From contig NZ_FNRE01000006.1 of NCBI RefSeq assembly GCF_900107705.1, positions 1 to 64,000 of the forward strand: a stretch of 64,000 nucleotides of DNA, given 5' to 3'. Made by a program: the position numbers and the translations under genes. The notes beneath the pieces were generated by a model. That model made no database searches and was not told where the DNA came from. It worked only from the letters and a program-made list of their open reading frames with translations. Shown here piece by piece: positions 32,871 through 41,394 of this stretch. The stretch's first letter is position 1; every line of letters starts with the position of its first letter. This DNA comes from Prevotella sp. tc2-28. GTDB taxonomy: Bacteria > Bacteroidota > Bacteroidia > Bacteroidales > Bacteroidaceae.

Positions 32871-34007
32871 ATGAGCACGATTGAAATCAAACAAGTGACT
32901 AACCATAAAGAACTGGTACAGTTCGTCCAGTTCTACTACGATTTGTATCGCGGCAACAACTGTGCTGTGCCTTATCTATACAGGGATGAGATAATGACAC
33001 TGCGACAAGATAAAAACCCCTCCTTTGAATGTTGTGAAGCCTGTTATTTCATGGCTTTCCGAGACGGCAAGATGGTGGGCCGTGTGGCAGCTATCATCAA
33101 CCGACGTGCCAATGAACGATGGAACTGCCATCAGGTACGTTTCGGATGGTTCGACTTTATCGACGACATCGCTGTCAGTTCTGCCTTGTTACAGGCTGTT
33201 GAGAAATGGGGACAGAGCAAGGGCATGACGGAGATAGCCGGACCCTTGGGCTTCATTGACACCGACCGCGAAGGCATGCTTGTTGACGGTTTCGACCAGC
33301 TATCCACCATGTACGTCAACTATAACTACCCCTACTATCCACAACACATGGAACAGATGCAGGGTTTCAAGAAAGACAATGACTACGTGGAGATGAAGGT
33401 GAAAGTGCCAGAGGTCGTGCCGGAGAAGTTCTCAAAAATCACCGAAATGGTGCGTAAACGCTATGGTCTGCGTGTTCATAAGTTTACGCGCAAGGAACTG
33501 ATTGATGAGGGATGGGGATATAAGATCTTTGATTTGCTTAATGCCACCTATAAAGATCTCTATGGTTTCAGCCAGTTGTCCGATCACCAAATTAACAAAC
33601 TGGTAAACGACTACATTAAGATAGCCGACCTGAACTTAGTGACGGGAATCATGGATGGTGACAAACTAGTCGGTTTCGGCATCACCTTCCCCTCGTTCTC
33701 TGAGGCTATGCAGAAGACACATGACGGTCGTTTCCTGCCCTTCGGATGGTGGCACATGCTGAAAGTCCTCAAATGGCACAAGACGCCACTCGTCGACTTG
33801 CTGCTTATCGGTGTATTGCCCGAATATCGCTCCAAGGGTGCTAATGCGCTCATCTTCGACGATCTCATCCGCTGGTTCCAACGCTACCATTTCGAGTGGG
33901 CTATCACAGGTCCGCAGATGGAGAGCAACGAAGGTGTGCTGTCGCAATGGCAATACTTGGAAGCCACTCCGTATCGTCGTCATCGTTGCTACCGCAAGAT
34001 GCTATAA
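32871..34007 (+). CDS. GNAT-like acyltransferase, conserved hypothetical
   Basis: A 378-residue protein with two GNAT-like halves. The first has the segment CYFMAFRDGKMVGRVAAIINRRAN and a FGWFDFIDD stretch. The second has LLIGVLPEYRSKGANALIFDDL, resembling motif A without the full RxxGxG. Related proteins are widespread in Bacteroidetes, but no substrate is known. It is monocistronic, divergent from the kdgF-like operon and convergent with ispG. Confidence 0.65.
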   Translation: MSTIEIKQVTNHKELVQFVQFYYDLYRGNNCAVPYLYRDEIMTLRQDKNPSFECCEACYFMAFRDGKMVGRVAAIINRRANERWNCHQVRFGWFDFIDDIAVSSALLQAVEKWGQSKGMTEIAGPLGFIDTDREGMLVDGFDQLSTMYVNYNYPYYPQHMEQMQGFKKDNDYVEMKVKVPEVVPEKFSKITEMVRKRYGLRVHKFTRKELIDEGWGYKIFDLLNATYKDLYGFSQLSDHQINKLVNDYIKIADLNLVTGIMDGDKLVGFGITFPSFSEAMQKTHDGRFLPFGWWHMLKVLKWHKTPLVDLLLIGVLPEYRSKGANALIFDDLIRWFQRYHFEWAITGPQMESNEGVLSQWQYLEATPYRRHRCYRKML

Positions 34008-34029
34008 GACGACACGGAATGGCTTCAGC

Positions 34030-35469
34030 TCACTTAATAGATTCATTCTCTGCGATAAGCTGCAAGAGTCGGTCGACAGCTTCATCCTCGGGAATGTTCT
34101 TCGCTACACAGACTTTCTGCTTATAGAGGGATATCTTGCCGCGTCCTGCACCAACATATCCATAGTCGGCATCAGCCATCTCACCAGGACCATTGACAAT
34201 ACAGCCCATAATACCGATCTTCAAGCCTACCAGATGACTTGTTGCTGCCTTGATGCGGGCAATGGTGTCCTGCAAGTTATACAAGGTACGTCCACATCCA
34301 GGACAGGAGATGTATTCCGTCTTGGTGAACTTGATGCGGGCAGCTTGCAGGATAGCGTCCGCAAGTTCGACAAGATTCTTGGAACCAACAGGGCTCATGG
34401 ACTTTATGACCAGTTTCGTGGCCTTGCGGTCGATCAGCAGAGCACCAACAGCCATCGCAGCTTTGAGTTGGAAAGTCTCCCAGTCGGGAGCATCCATGGT
34501 CAGCGTGATGGTATCATCCTTGATGCTGGCCTCAGCCTCTGCACGCAGTTGGGCACATTCAGGAATCATATCTACCAGTTTACGGGCTACCGGAATCTCA
34601 CACTCGGGTTCTTCCGATAATGATACACGAATCGTGTCTCCAATGCCTTCAGTGAGCAAGGCACCGATACCGAGAGCTGATTTGATACGTCCATCCTCAC
34701 CCTCACCGGCTTCCGTCACACCCAGGTGCAAGGGATAGTGCATGTCTTCCTGATCCATTGTCTGAACCAACAGGCGGACGGTTGTCACCATGACAACGGT
34801 GTTAGAAGCCTTGATGCTAATGACCACATCGTCGAAATGCTCGCGTTTGAAGATGCGCAGGAACTCCATACAACTCTCGACGATGCCCGCCGGAGTATCC
34901 CCATAACGCGACATAATACGGTCGGAGAGCGAACCGTGGTTCACACCGATACGCACGGCGGTATGGTGCTCTTTGCAGATGTTCAGGAAAGGAACGAGCT
35001 TTGCTTCAATCTTCTTCAGTTCCTCGGCATACTCCTCGTCAGTGTACTCCAGGTGTTTGAACGTGCGTCCTGGGTCAACATAGTTGCCAGGATTGATACG
35101 TACCTTCTCGCAATATTGTGCAGCCACATCAGCTACGTGAGCCGTAAAGTGGACGTCAGCCACCAGTGGTGTCATGTAGCCATCAGCCTTCAGACGGGCC
35201 GAGATGTTCTTCATATTCTCTGCCTCACGGGTACCCTGAGTGGTGAAACGAACCAGTTCGCCACCAGCGTCAATGATGCGTTTGGCCTGAGCCACACAAC
35301 CTTCTGTATCATTGGTATCCTTCGTAGCCATCGACTGGATACGAATAGGGTTGTCACCACCAATGGTTATCTGTCCCACATGGGCGACAGTGGTGGGTCT
35401 TCGATGTATAGGGCTTATGGGGCTAATAGGGCTAATGGGACTCATGGGACTAATTGGTCTTAAATTCAT
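34030..35469 (-). CDS. ispG: 4-hydroxy-3-methylbut-2-enyl diphosphate synthase
   Basis: A 479-residue iron-sulfur enzyme of the MEP isoprenoid pathway. The TIM-barrel start is THVAHVG-like (TTVAHVGQITIGGDNPIRIQ). The C-terminal cluster ligands are in YISCPGCGRT and GIMGCIVNGPGEMADADYG. It is longer than the E. coli form (372 aa), as if it had a reduced version of the extra domain of the long forms. The first 22 residues include four to five ISP/MSP repeats encoded by a 9-bp tandem repeat (35411-35455), which replaces the usual short N-terminus. It overlaps purE by 20 bp. Confidence 0.92.
   Translation of the reverse strand: MNLRPISPMSPISPISPISPIHRRPTTVAHVGQITIGGDNPIRIQSMATKDTNDTEGCVAQAKRIIDAGGELVRFTTQGTREAENMKNISARLKADGYMTPLVADVHFTAHVADVAAQYCEKVRINPGNYVDPGRTFKHLEYTDEEYAEELKKIEAKLVPFLNICKEHHTAVRIGVNHGSLSDRIMSRYGDTPAGIVESCMEFLRIFKREHFDDVVISIKASNTVVMVTTVRLLVQTMDQEDMHYPLHLGVTEAGEGEDGRIKSALGIGALLTEGIGDTIRVSLSEEPECEIPVARKLVDMIPECAQLRAEAEASIKDDTITLTMDAPDWETFQLKAAMAVGALLIDRKATKLVIKSMSPVGSKNLVELADAILQAARIKFTKTEYISCPGCGRTLYNLQDTIARIKAATSHLVGLKIGIMGCIVNGPGEMADADYGYVGAGRGKISLYKQKVCVAKNIPEDEAVDRLLQLIAENESIK
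35411..35455 (-). repeat. 9-bp tandem repeat in the 5' end of ispG
   Basis: Five units of the form GGGCTAATR on the plus strand (35411, 35420, 35429, 35438, 35447), a perfect 9-bp period. On the coding strand they encode SPI/SPM triplets. The last unit overlaps the purE stop codon. Confidence 0.88.
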
Positions 35470-35956
35470 ATTTCACATCCGCCAAATCCTTGTTGGCCTT
35501 CTCTATCTTCTCTTTCAGCCCACTCTTGTAGTCAGCAAGGCGCTGGGCAATAGCCTCATCGCTCAGAGCAAGCATCTCGACTGCCAGGATAGCAGCGTTC
35601 TGTGCACCGTTGACACCTACCGTTGCCACAGGAATGCCCGGGGGCATCTGAATGATGCTAAGCATGGCATCCAATCCGTCTAACATGCCCTTGATAGGTA
35701 CACCAATGACAGGCAGCGTCGTTGAGGCAGCTATCACACCAGGCAAGGCAGCAGCCATACCCGCTGCTGCAATAATCACTTTCAAACCGCGTCCCTTAGC
35801 TTCCTTAGCAAAAGTTTCCACTGCTTCAGGGGTTCGATGGGCAGACAGCGCATTGACCTCAAAAGGTACCTGCATCTCGTTGAGCAACTTGCAGGCTTTC
35901 TCCATAACGGGCAGGTCGCTCGTACTGCCCATGATAATGCTTACGATAGGATTCAT
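35450..35956 (-). CDS. purE: N5-carboxyaminoimidazole ribonucleotide mutase
   Basis: A 168-residue class I PurE of purine synthesis. The hallmark MGSTSDLPVMEKA is at residues 9-21, with SAHRTPE and AAGMAAALPGVIAA. The length matches the family. It sits in a co-oriented run rpoN, PAP2, purE, ispG (27 nt after the PAP2 stop, overlapping ispG by 20 bp), which suggests one transcript. Confidence 0.95.
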   Translation of the reverse strand: MNPIVSIIMGSTSDLPVMEKACKLLNEMQVPFEVNALSAHRTPEAVETFAKEAKGRGLKVIIAAAGMAAALPGVIAASTTLPVIGVPIKGMLDGLDAMLSIIQMPPGIPVATVGVNGAQNAAILAVEMLALSDEAIAQRLADYKSGLKEKIEKANKDLADVKYEFKTN

Positions 35957-35983
35957 TCTATTAATTATTTACGGTTTTGCATT

Positions 35984-36625
35984 CTATATCATAAGAACCA
36001 CGATGGCGGCACACAGGAAACCAACCCAGAAACCGACAACTACCTGTGCCAGACTATGCTGTCGCAGAATCATTCTACTGGTACCTAACAAACCTGCTAC
36101 GAGGAATATCAGGCAAAGCCACCACACAGGATTGAAGTTCAGGTATTCAGCGAAGGCGAACAGTGCTCCTCCCACCCCGCCGATGGCAGCGGTATGGGTG
36201 GAAACTTTCCACCAGAGGTTAATCAGTGCACACACGATTTGCACCAATAGGGCAGCAATGACGATTGCACTCATAAAATGAGGCATATGGAGCCATTCCA
36301 TCACATAGATGCATACGAAATAACACACGATGGAAATCATGTAGGGCACCATACGCCGCTCGCGGTGACCCAGTTCTATCAAGTTCCATCCCTGATATCT
36401 CCGATACATATGTATCAGTACCGTGGGCAGAAGAATCGTAAACAGATAGGACAAGGTGAGCACTTCCAACTTATAGAAAAAGGGGAAGATGCTGAGATAG
36501 CTGAACAAGAAAAGCACTATCAGTCCAAGCATCGGCAGATAGAACGGTGTAAAAACCATGCTAATGATGCGCGCAGCAAGAATCATCTGTTTCTCTCTTC
36601 TCATATCCTTCTCATTCAAAATCAT
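35984..36625 (-). CDS. PAP2-superfamily membrane protein
   Basis: A 213-residue protein with about six membrane segments. C-terminal motifs resemble PAP2 lipid phosphatases: KVSTHTAAIGG (for the PSGH motif) and SRMILRQHSLAQVVVG (SR-x5-H; the usual final Asp is Gln here). The substrate could be undecaprenyl or phosphatidyl phosphates. The altered last motif makes activity less certain. Its ATG overlaps the rpoN stop (TAATG). Confidence 0.72.
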   Translation of the reverse strand: MILNEKDMRREKQMILAARIISMVFTPFYLPMLGLIVLFLFSYLSIFPFFYKLEVLTLSYLFTILLPTVLIHMYRRYQGWNLIELGHRERRMVPYMISIVCYFVCIYVMEWLHMPHFMSAIVIAALLVQIVCALINLWWKVSTHTAAIGGVGGALFAFAEYLNFNPVWWLCLIFLVAGLLGTSRMILRQHSLAQVVVGFWVGFLCAAIVVLMI

Positions 36626-38112
36626 TACGAACGCCGCAAACGTGCGACAGGTATACCAAGCTGCTCACGATATTTTCCGACGGTGCGACGGGCTATGGGA
36701 TAGCCTTTCTTGGCCAATTCCTTAGTCAGCATATCGTCACTCATTGGCGAACACTTATCCTCAGCAGCTATGAGGTCGCGCAAGGCAGCCTTGATTTCCC
36801 GCGTGGAGAGTTCTTCGCCTTCAGCGGAAACATATCCACTGAAAAAATAGCGAAGAGGGAACGTGCCCCAACGGGTCTGGGCATATTTGGAATTGCTGAC
36901 ACGTGAGACGGTGCTCAGGTCGAGTCCGGTCTTCTCAGCAATATCTTTCAGTATCATAGGACGTAATAAGGCCTCGTCGCCTTCTTCAAAGAAACGGTGT
37001 TGCCACTGGATGATTGCCTGCATGGTGACAATCAGTGTATGGCGACGTACCTGTATAGCCTCTATAAAACTCTGGGCGGCATCCACCTTCTTCTTCGTAT
37101 AAAGCAATGCCTCCTTCATCTGACGACTCATATTATCCTTGTTCGTCTGGTATTCCTTCAATGTATCGGTGAACGACTGTGACACGTGGAGTTCGGGAAT
37201 GTCGCCGCCATTGAGTGTAAATGTCACCGTACCGTCGTCCTGTGTGTCGATAATGAAGTCGGGGGTTATCTGTTGTACGGAGCGCCCTACCACCTCTCCC
37301 AAGGAAGTGCCCGGTTTAGGGTTGAGTTTACGTAACTCACGAATCAACACCTCGGCTTGTAGGTCGGTCAGTCGGAGTTGCTGCTGTAACTTATCCCAAT
37401 GCTTTCTGGTGAACAGTTCGAAATAGTCTTCGATAGTCTGAAGCATCAGTGCTTTCAGGTTTGAAGGTTTACGGCGCTGTATCTGTAGCAACAGGCACTC
37501 CTGCAGCGAACGGGCTCCAATGCCGGCAGGGTCAAACTCCTGCAACTTGCGCAACACGCGTTCTATCTGCTGTTCAGGCACATCCACGTTATGGTAGATA
37601 GCCAGTTCGTCGGCAATGCTATGAAGCGGCTTGCGCAAGAGTCCGTCGTCGTCAAGCGAACCGATAAGGTATTCCATCACACGTTCCTCCTGCTCAGTGA
37701 GTTCTGCCATACCCATCTGGTTCTTCAGCTGGTCATAGAAAGACTCGGTCTGTCCATAGACCACTTCCTCGCGCTCCTCTTGGTTTGACATTCCTCCATG
37801 ATAGACAGGCAGATCCTCGTCATCGCGCCCTATCGACTCCAAGGCGGCATCAAGCGCCGACTGGCGTTCTTCTTGTTCGAAAGTCTCTGGGGTTTCTATG
37901 GTATCAGGTGTCTCGGAGTAAGCAGCATCGTCAGCAGGCTCTGTTGATATCTCCAAAGCGGGATTGTCATCCATCTCCGCATTGACCCTTTCCTGCAGTT
38001 GCGTAATAGGCAGTTCAGTCAATTGCGCCTGCAACAACTGTTGCTTCGTAATCGTCTGTGTCAGCTTTTGTTGCTGCGCCAAATCCTGTACCTGAACTTG
38101 CTCTTGTGCCAT
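36625..38112 (-). CDS. rpoN: RNA polymerase sigma-54 factor
   Basis: A 495-residue sigma-54. Region I is Gln/Leu-rich (DLAQQQKLTQTITKQQLLQ) and binds activators. The acidic region II spans about 55-110. The core-binding and HTH segments follow, and the RpoN box is ARRTVGKYREQLGIP near the C-terminus. The ATG at 38112 was chosen because the promoter at 38122-38152 would start transcription near 38116, leaving almost no leader. Sigma-54 needs enhancer-binding activators; none is encoded in the window. Confidence 0.94.
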   Translation of the reverse strand: MAQEQVQVQDLAQQQKLTQTITKQQLLQAQLTELPITQLQERVNAEMDDNPALEISTEPADDAAYSETPDTIETPETFEQEERQSALDAALESIGRDDEDLPVYHGGMSNQEEREEVVYGQTESFYDQLKNQMGMAELTEQEERVMEYLIGSLDDDGLLRKPLHSIADELAIYHNVDVPEQQIERVLRKLQEFDPAGIGARSLQECLLLQIQRRKPSNLKALMLQTIEDYFELFTRKHWDKLQQQLRLTDLQAEVLIRELRKLNPKPGTSLGEVVGRSVQQITPDFIIDTQDDGTVTFTLNGGDIPELHVSQSFTDTLKEYQTNKDNMSRQMKEALLYTKKKVDAAQSFIEAIQVRRHTLIVTMQAIIQWQHRFFEEGDEALLRPMILKDIAEKTGLDLSTVSRVSNSKYAQTRWGTFPLRYFFSGYVSAEGEELSTREIKAALRDLIAAEDKCSPMSDDMLTKELAKKGYPIARRTVGKYREQLGIPVARLRRS

Positions 38113-38121
38113 AATCGTGTG

Positions 38122-38152
38122 CAAAGGTACTAATTATTAAGAGCAGGACAAA
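38122..38152 (-). promoter_or_regulatory. rpoN promoter
   Basis: On the minus strand, TTTG (38149-38152), a 19-nt spacer and TACCTTTG (38122-38129). The -7 box ends 9 nt before the ATG. Confidence 0.7.
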
Positions 38153-38179
38153 ATAAAATCAACATTTTTTATACTGAGA

Positions 38180-38827
38180 TTACAGATAGTAGGCCCGCAA
38201 CTGGACTGCATAGGAAGCCAACTGCCGGATATCCATATTCCCATAGCGGTCCCAGATTTGCTGACAGGCAGTCATCAGCGGATGAACGATAACATCACGA
38301 CGATGCAGATAAGGGTCACAGTGCTGAAAGATGTTCAGCACGTCGACAACCACGGACACTGGCACTTTCAACAGGCTGGCCATATTGCGGACCTCGGGAG
38401 TCTCAGCCACCATCGTAATAGGTGTCAACCGGAAATACAGGTCGAGAATCAAGACCAAGGAGATGGGCATCAGGCGCTCCTCTCCCTCTAACGGGTGGAA
38501 GTCACGTTCAAAGGTCTCTTCCACCTCGACACCATCATAAAAGTCTCCACTGCTATTGAATCCTATCATGTTGCGCAACAAGCTCACGGCACGTGTCAAG
38601 CGCTTGGGATTACGTCCATACTCCTGCCAGATACGTTCTATGCGCGGTGTTTCCAAATTGGCTATCTCACACTGTCGTGCAAAGAGCTGTTCTGGTGCTA
38701 AATGCAACTCCAAGCACAGGAAGATAGCATCACGACTATACATGGGTTTCACACCAACGGGTTTACGCAGGTATAGCTGCATAACAAGCAGCCAATAATC
38801 GTCCTGCCAGTTCTGATTCTTTGCCAT
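38180..38827 (-). CDS. Conserved hypothetical protein
   Basis: A 215-residue mostly helical, soluble protein starting MAKNQNWQDDYWLLVMQLYL. No catalytic motif, signal peptide or membrane segment is visible. I recognise it only as a type of conserved Bacteroidetes protein. It lies upstream of rpoN on the same strand, but rpoN has its own promoter. Its -7 box is at 38857-38864. A role cannot be inferred. Confidence 0.7.
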   Translation of the reverse strand: MAKNQNWQDDYWLLVMQLYLRKPVGVKPMYSRDAIFLCLELHLAPEQLFARQCEIANLETPRIERIWQEYGRNPKRLTRAVSLLRNMIGFNSSGDFYDGVEVEETFERDFHPLEGEERLMPISLVLILDLYFRLTPITMVAETPEVRNMASLLKVPVSVVVDVLNIFQHCDPYLHRRDVIVHPLMTACQQIWDRYGNMDIRQLASYAVQLRAYYL

Positions 38828-38852
38828 GATAGTTACTTTTTTATAGTTTTAT

Positions 38853-38884
38853 GTTGCAAATATACGACTTTTTTCTTATATTTG
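38853..38884 (+). promoter_or_regulatory. Overlapping divergent promoters
   Basis: On the plus strand, GTTG (38853-38856), 20 nt, TATATTTG (38877-38884) serves the histidine phosphatase pair. On the minus strand, TATATTTG at 38857-38864 serves the hypothetical gene. The two polymerase footprints overlap, so the promoters should compete. Confidence 0.55.
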
Positions 38885-38907
38885 CACTCCAAAGAGAAAA
38901 ATCTTTT

Positions 38908-39633
38908 ATGAAAAAGGCACTATTGTCAATGCTATTCACTTTTGCGGCCTGTCTGATGGCTTGGGCTCAAAAGTCCTTGACGCCAGCTCCTGTTGGTATG
39001 AAGCCTTTTTATATCAGTCATTACGGACGACACGAATTGCAACACCACGGCCAAGTCAACGAGTATGTGCTCACTGATTCTGCGGCTCACAAGGAAAGAA
39101 CCGTTATCTGCCAAATGGTGGAACGCTTCCCCGAGGTGTTTGTCGACAAGATGCCCGTAGATGCTCGCAGCATGACCAATGCCTGCTGCATCCTTGCCAT
39201 GGAAAACGCGATGGTACAACTGTCCACATTCTATCCGAACCTGAACATCCACCACAATGCCACGCGTCGCGACTTAGGTTATCTGGACCAACAGCACAAC
39301 CAACCACAGACCTGGCACCGACTGTTGCGGAAAATCATTGACGAGGCAGACAGCTGTATCAGTCAGCCAAAGCCTGGCATCAGCCTGCGCTATGGTCATG
39401 AGACGTCCACGACACCATTGGTGGGACTGTTTCCCGAAGGCAATCACATCCAGCTGGTATTCTATCGTCGCCATTTGGACGACCAGGACGTGCTGGTAAA
39501 GGTGCTGGTGGACGGCAAGGCAATCACACTGCCACTGCCGACCAAACAGTTGCCCTATTACAAGTGGAGCACTTTCCGCACCTATTGCCTCAAGAGACTG
39601 GAACTGCTGAATGAAAGGAGGGAAAAGCCATGA
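38908..39633 (+). CDS. Shortened, probably inactive histidine-phosphatase paralogue
   Basis: A 241-residue secreted protein (signal peptide MKKALLSMLFTFAACLMAWA) related to the next gene but about 190 residues shorter. The phosphatase motif reads YISHYGRHELQHH, where the paralogue has HYGRHGSRY. The G and second R of the RHGxR signature are lost, while the later RYGHETS acid motif is kept. The central helical domain is largely missing. It may be a non-catalytic partner or a decaying copy that still has an open frame. Its stop overlaps the next ATG (ATGA). Confidence 0.78.
   Translation: MKKALLSMLFTFAACLMAWAQKSLTPAPVGMKPFYISHYGRHELQHHGQVNEYVLTDSAAHKERTVICQMVERFPEVFVDKMPVDARSMTNACCILAMENAMVQLSTFYPNLNIHHNATRRDLGYLDQQHNQPQTWHRLLRKIIDEADSCISQPKPGISLRYGHETSTTPLVGLFPEGNHIQLVFYRRHLDDQDVLVKVLVDGKAITLPLPTKQLPYYKWSTFRTYCLKRLELLNERREKP
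39614..39622 (+). promoter_or_regulatory. Shine-Dalgarno-like site for the second phosphatase
   Basis: AAAGGAGGG lies 7 nt before the ATG at 39630, inside the end of the preceding gene. It supports coupled translation. Confidence 0.5.
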
Positions 39634-40934
39634 AACGGTTGCTCTTTTTACTGATAACCATCATCAGCCTGTCATGTGCTGCACAAAACGCGTTCGATTT
39701 CATTACGAAGAACCGTAACTTCTCTGCCAGCAACTACTGCATCTATCCTGACAGCATACAACCCCAGATGACACCGCCTCCGGCTGGCAAACAGCCTTTC
39801 TATATCAGCCACTACGGGCGACATGGTTCGCGATACCTCAGCAACCGCAAAGGCTACGACATTCCCTATAACATGCTGTGCAAAGCGGACAGCATGAACC
39901 AGCTGACTCCCATCGGAAAGGATGTGCTGCACGACCTGCGCTGGATTATCCAGGACTCCGAAGGTCGCTGGGGCGACCTGACCGGACTTGGCAAGCGACA
40001 GCACCGCCATATAGCACGACGCATGTCGGAACGATTCCCCGAGGTGTTCCGCGACAGTGCATTCATCGATGCCCGCAGCACAACAGCCAACCGCTGCATC
40101 CTGTCCATGGGGGCTGCCGTGGCACAACTTGCCGCACTGCATCCAAGGCTTGCCATCAGCCTGCATGCCTCCGAACAAGACGCCTGGTATCTGAACTACC
40201 AAGACCAGCAACTGCGCGACAGTATGAAAAGCCGTCGAGGCAACCAGGTGTACGCTCATTTCCGTCAGTCCAGAGAGCAGAATCCCCGACTGATGAACCT
40301 GCTCTTCATCAACCCCGACACCGTCAGCCAGATGATTAGCAAGCAATGGCTGAACTACTATCTGCTAAAAACGGCACTCATCCAGCAGAACACCCGTATG
40401 AACGAACGGACAAGCCTCATAGACCTCTTCACTTACGAGGAGATACACCGTTTCTGGCAACACGAGAATGCCTGGTGGTACATCATGCATGGTCCTTCTC
40501 CGTTCACTTCAGGACACCAACATTATACGCAACGCAAACTGTTGCGCAAGATGATTGAAGACGCCGACAGCATCATCCACACCGACCGTCGCGGTGCCCA
40601 TCTTCGCTTCGGGCACGAAACGGTTATCCTGCCGCTCGTCTGCCTTCTTGGACTCAACGGATTTGATTTCGTGACCGACGACCTTGAGCAATTGGAGCCC
40701 AACGGGTGGTGGGCCTGTCTGGTGTTCCCCATGGCCAGCAATGTCCAGTTTGTTTTCTACCGTCAAGACGCGCAAGACGAAGACGTCATCTTTAAGGTGC
40801 TGCTGAACGAACAAGAGGCGAAGCTGCCCATTCCGACAGACATCGCCCCTTATTACCATTGGCGTGACTTCCGCCAACACTATCTCCAGAAAATCGAAGA
40901 CTATGAGTTGCTGCGAGCCGCTTCAGCCCGTTAA
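39630..40934 (+). CDS. Secreted histidine acid phosphatase (MINPP-like)
   Basis: A 434-residue branch-2 histidine phosphatase, with signal peptide MKRLLFLLITIISLSCAA. The catalytic loop is FYISHYGRHGSRYLS (RHGxR near residue 60). The proton-donor motif is LRFGHETVILPL (HE). These fit the multiple inositol polyphosphate phosphatase/phytase group known in Bacteroides. It likely releases phosphate from inositol phosphates or other esters in the periplasm. It ends convergently with sufE, overlapping by 4 bp. Confidence 0.83.
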   Translation: MKRLLFLLITIISLSCAAQNAFDFITKNRNFSASNYCIYPDSIQPQMTPPPAGKQPFYISHYGRHGSRYLSNRKGYDIPYNMLCKADSMNQLTPIGKDVLHDLRWIIQDSEGRWGDLTGLGKRQHRHIARRMSERFPEVFRDSAFIDARSTTANRCILSMGAAVAQLAALHPRLAISLHASEQDAWYLNYQDQQLRDSMKSRRGNQVYAHFRQSREQNPRLMNLLFINPDTVSQMISKQWLNYYLLKTALIQQNTRMNERTSLIDLFTYEEIHRFWQHENAWWYIMHGPSPFTSGHQHYTQRKLLRKMIEDADSIIHTDRRGAHLRFGHETVILPLVCLLGLNGFDFVTDDLEQLEPNGWWACLVFPMASNVQFVFYRQDAQDEDVIFKVLLNEQEAKLPIPTDIAPYYHWRDFRQHYLQKIEDYELLRAASAR

Positions 40935-41356
40935 CCCTCCTTCGTCTTAAACGCCAAGGCGTACATTCTCATCTGCTTGACCATCGCCAACAGGCCATTC
41001 GAACGCGTGGGCGACAGGTGTTCCTTCAATCCAATCTTCTCGATGAAGTACAGGTCTGCGTCCAGGATTTCCTGGGGGGTATGACCTGACAACACGCGGA
41101 TGAGCAGTGCCACGATGCCCTTTACGATCAGCGCGTCGCTCTCGGCAGTAAAGCGGATGACGCCATCTTCATAGTCGGCCTGCAGCCACACACGACTCTG
41201 GCAGCCGTCTATCAAGTTCTGCTCTACCTTATATTGCTCATCGAGCGGCTCTTGGTCGTTGCCTAAGTCTATGAGCAGTTGATACTTGTCCATCCAGTCG
41301 TCGAAACCGGTGAACTCTTCTATGATTTCGTCTTGTATTTCGTTAATTGTTGCCAT
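40931..41356 (-). CDS. sufE: SufE-family sulfur acceptor
   Basis: A 141-residue SufE protein that accepts persulfide sulfur from a cysteine desulfurase for Fe-S cluster assembly. The active Cys is in NLIDGCQSRVWL (about residue 52). The C-terminal KIGLKEHLSPTRSNGL segment is diagnostic. It follows the U32 gene on the same strand with a 27-nt gap made of 8-bp repeats. The rest of the suf genes are not in the window. Confidence 0.93.
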   Translation of the reverse strand: MATINEIQDEIIEEFTGFDDWMDKYQLLIDLGNDQEPLDEQYKVEQNLIDGCQSRVWLQADYEDGVIRFTAESDALIVKGIVALLIRVLSGHTPQEILDADLYFIEKIGLKEHLSPTRSNGLLAMVKQMRMYALAFKTKEG

Positions 41357-41362
41357 GATTTT

Positions 41363-41394
41363 TTTCGATGTTTCGAGATTTCGTTATTTCGATG
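41363..41394. repeat. 8-bp tandem repeat at the U32-sufE junction
   Basis: Four units TTTCGATG, TTTCGAGA, TTTCGTTA, TTTCGATG with an exact 8-bp period. The third unit contains the U32 stop codon, and the array ends 6 nt from the sufE start codon. Confidence 0.75.

Noticed and set aside
38908-39633. Treating the short histidine phosphatase as a plain pseudogene
   Set aside because: The frame is intact, with a signal peptide and coupled translation to the next gene, so it is listed as a CDS with a lost motif.
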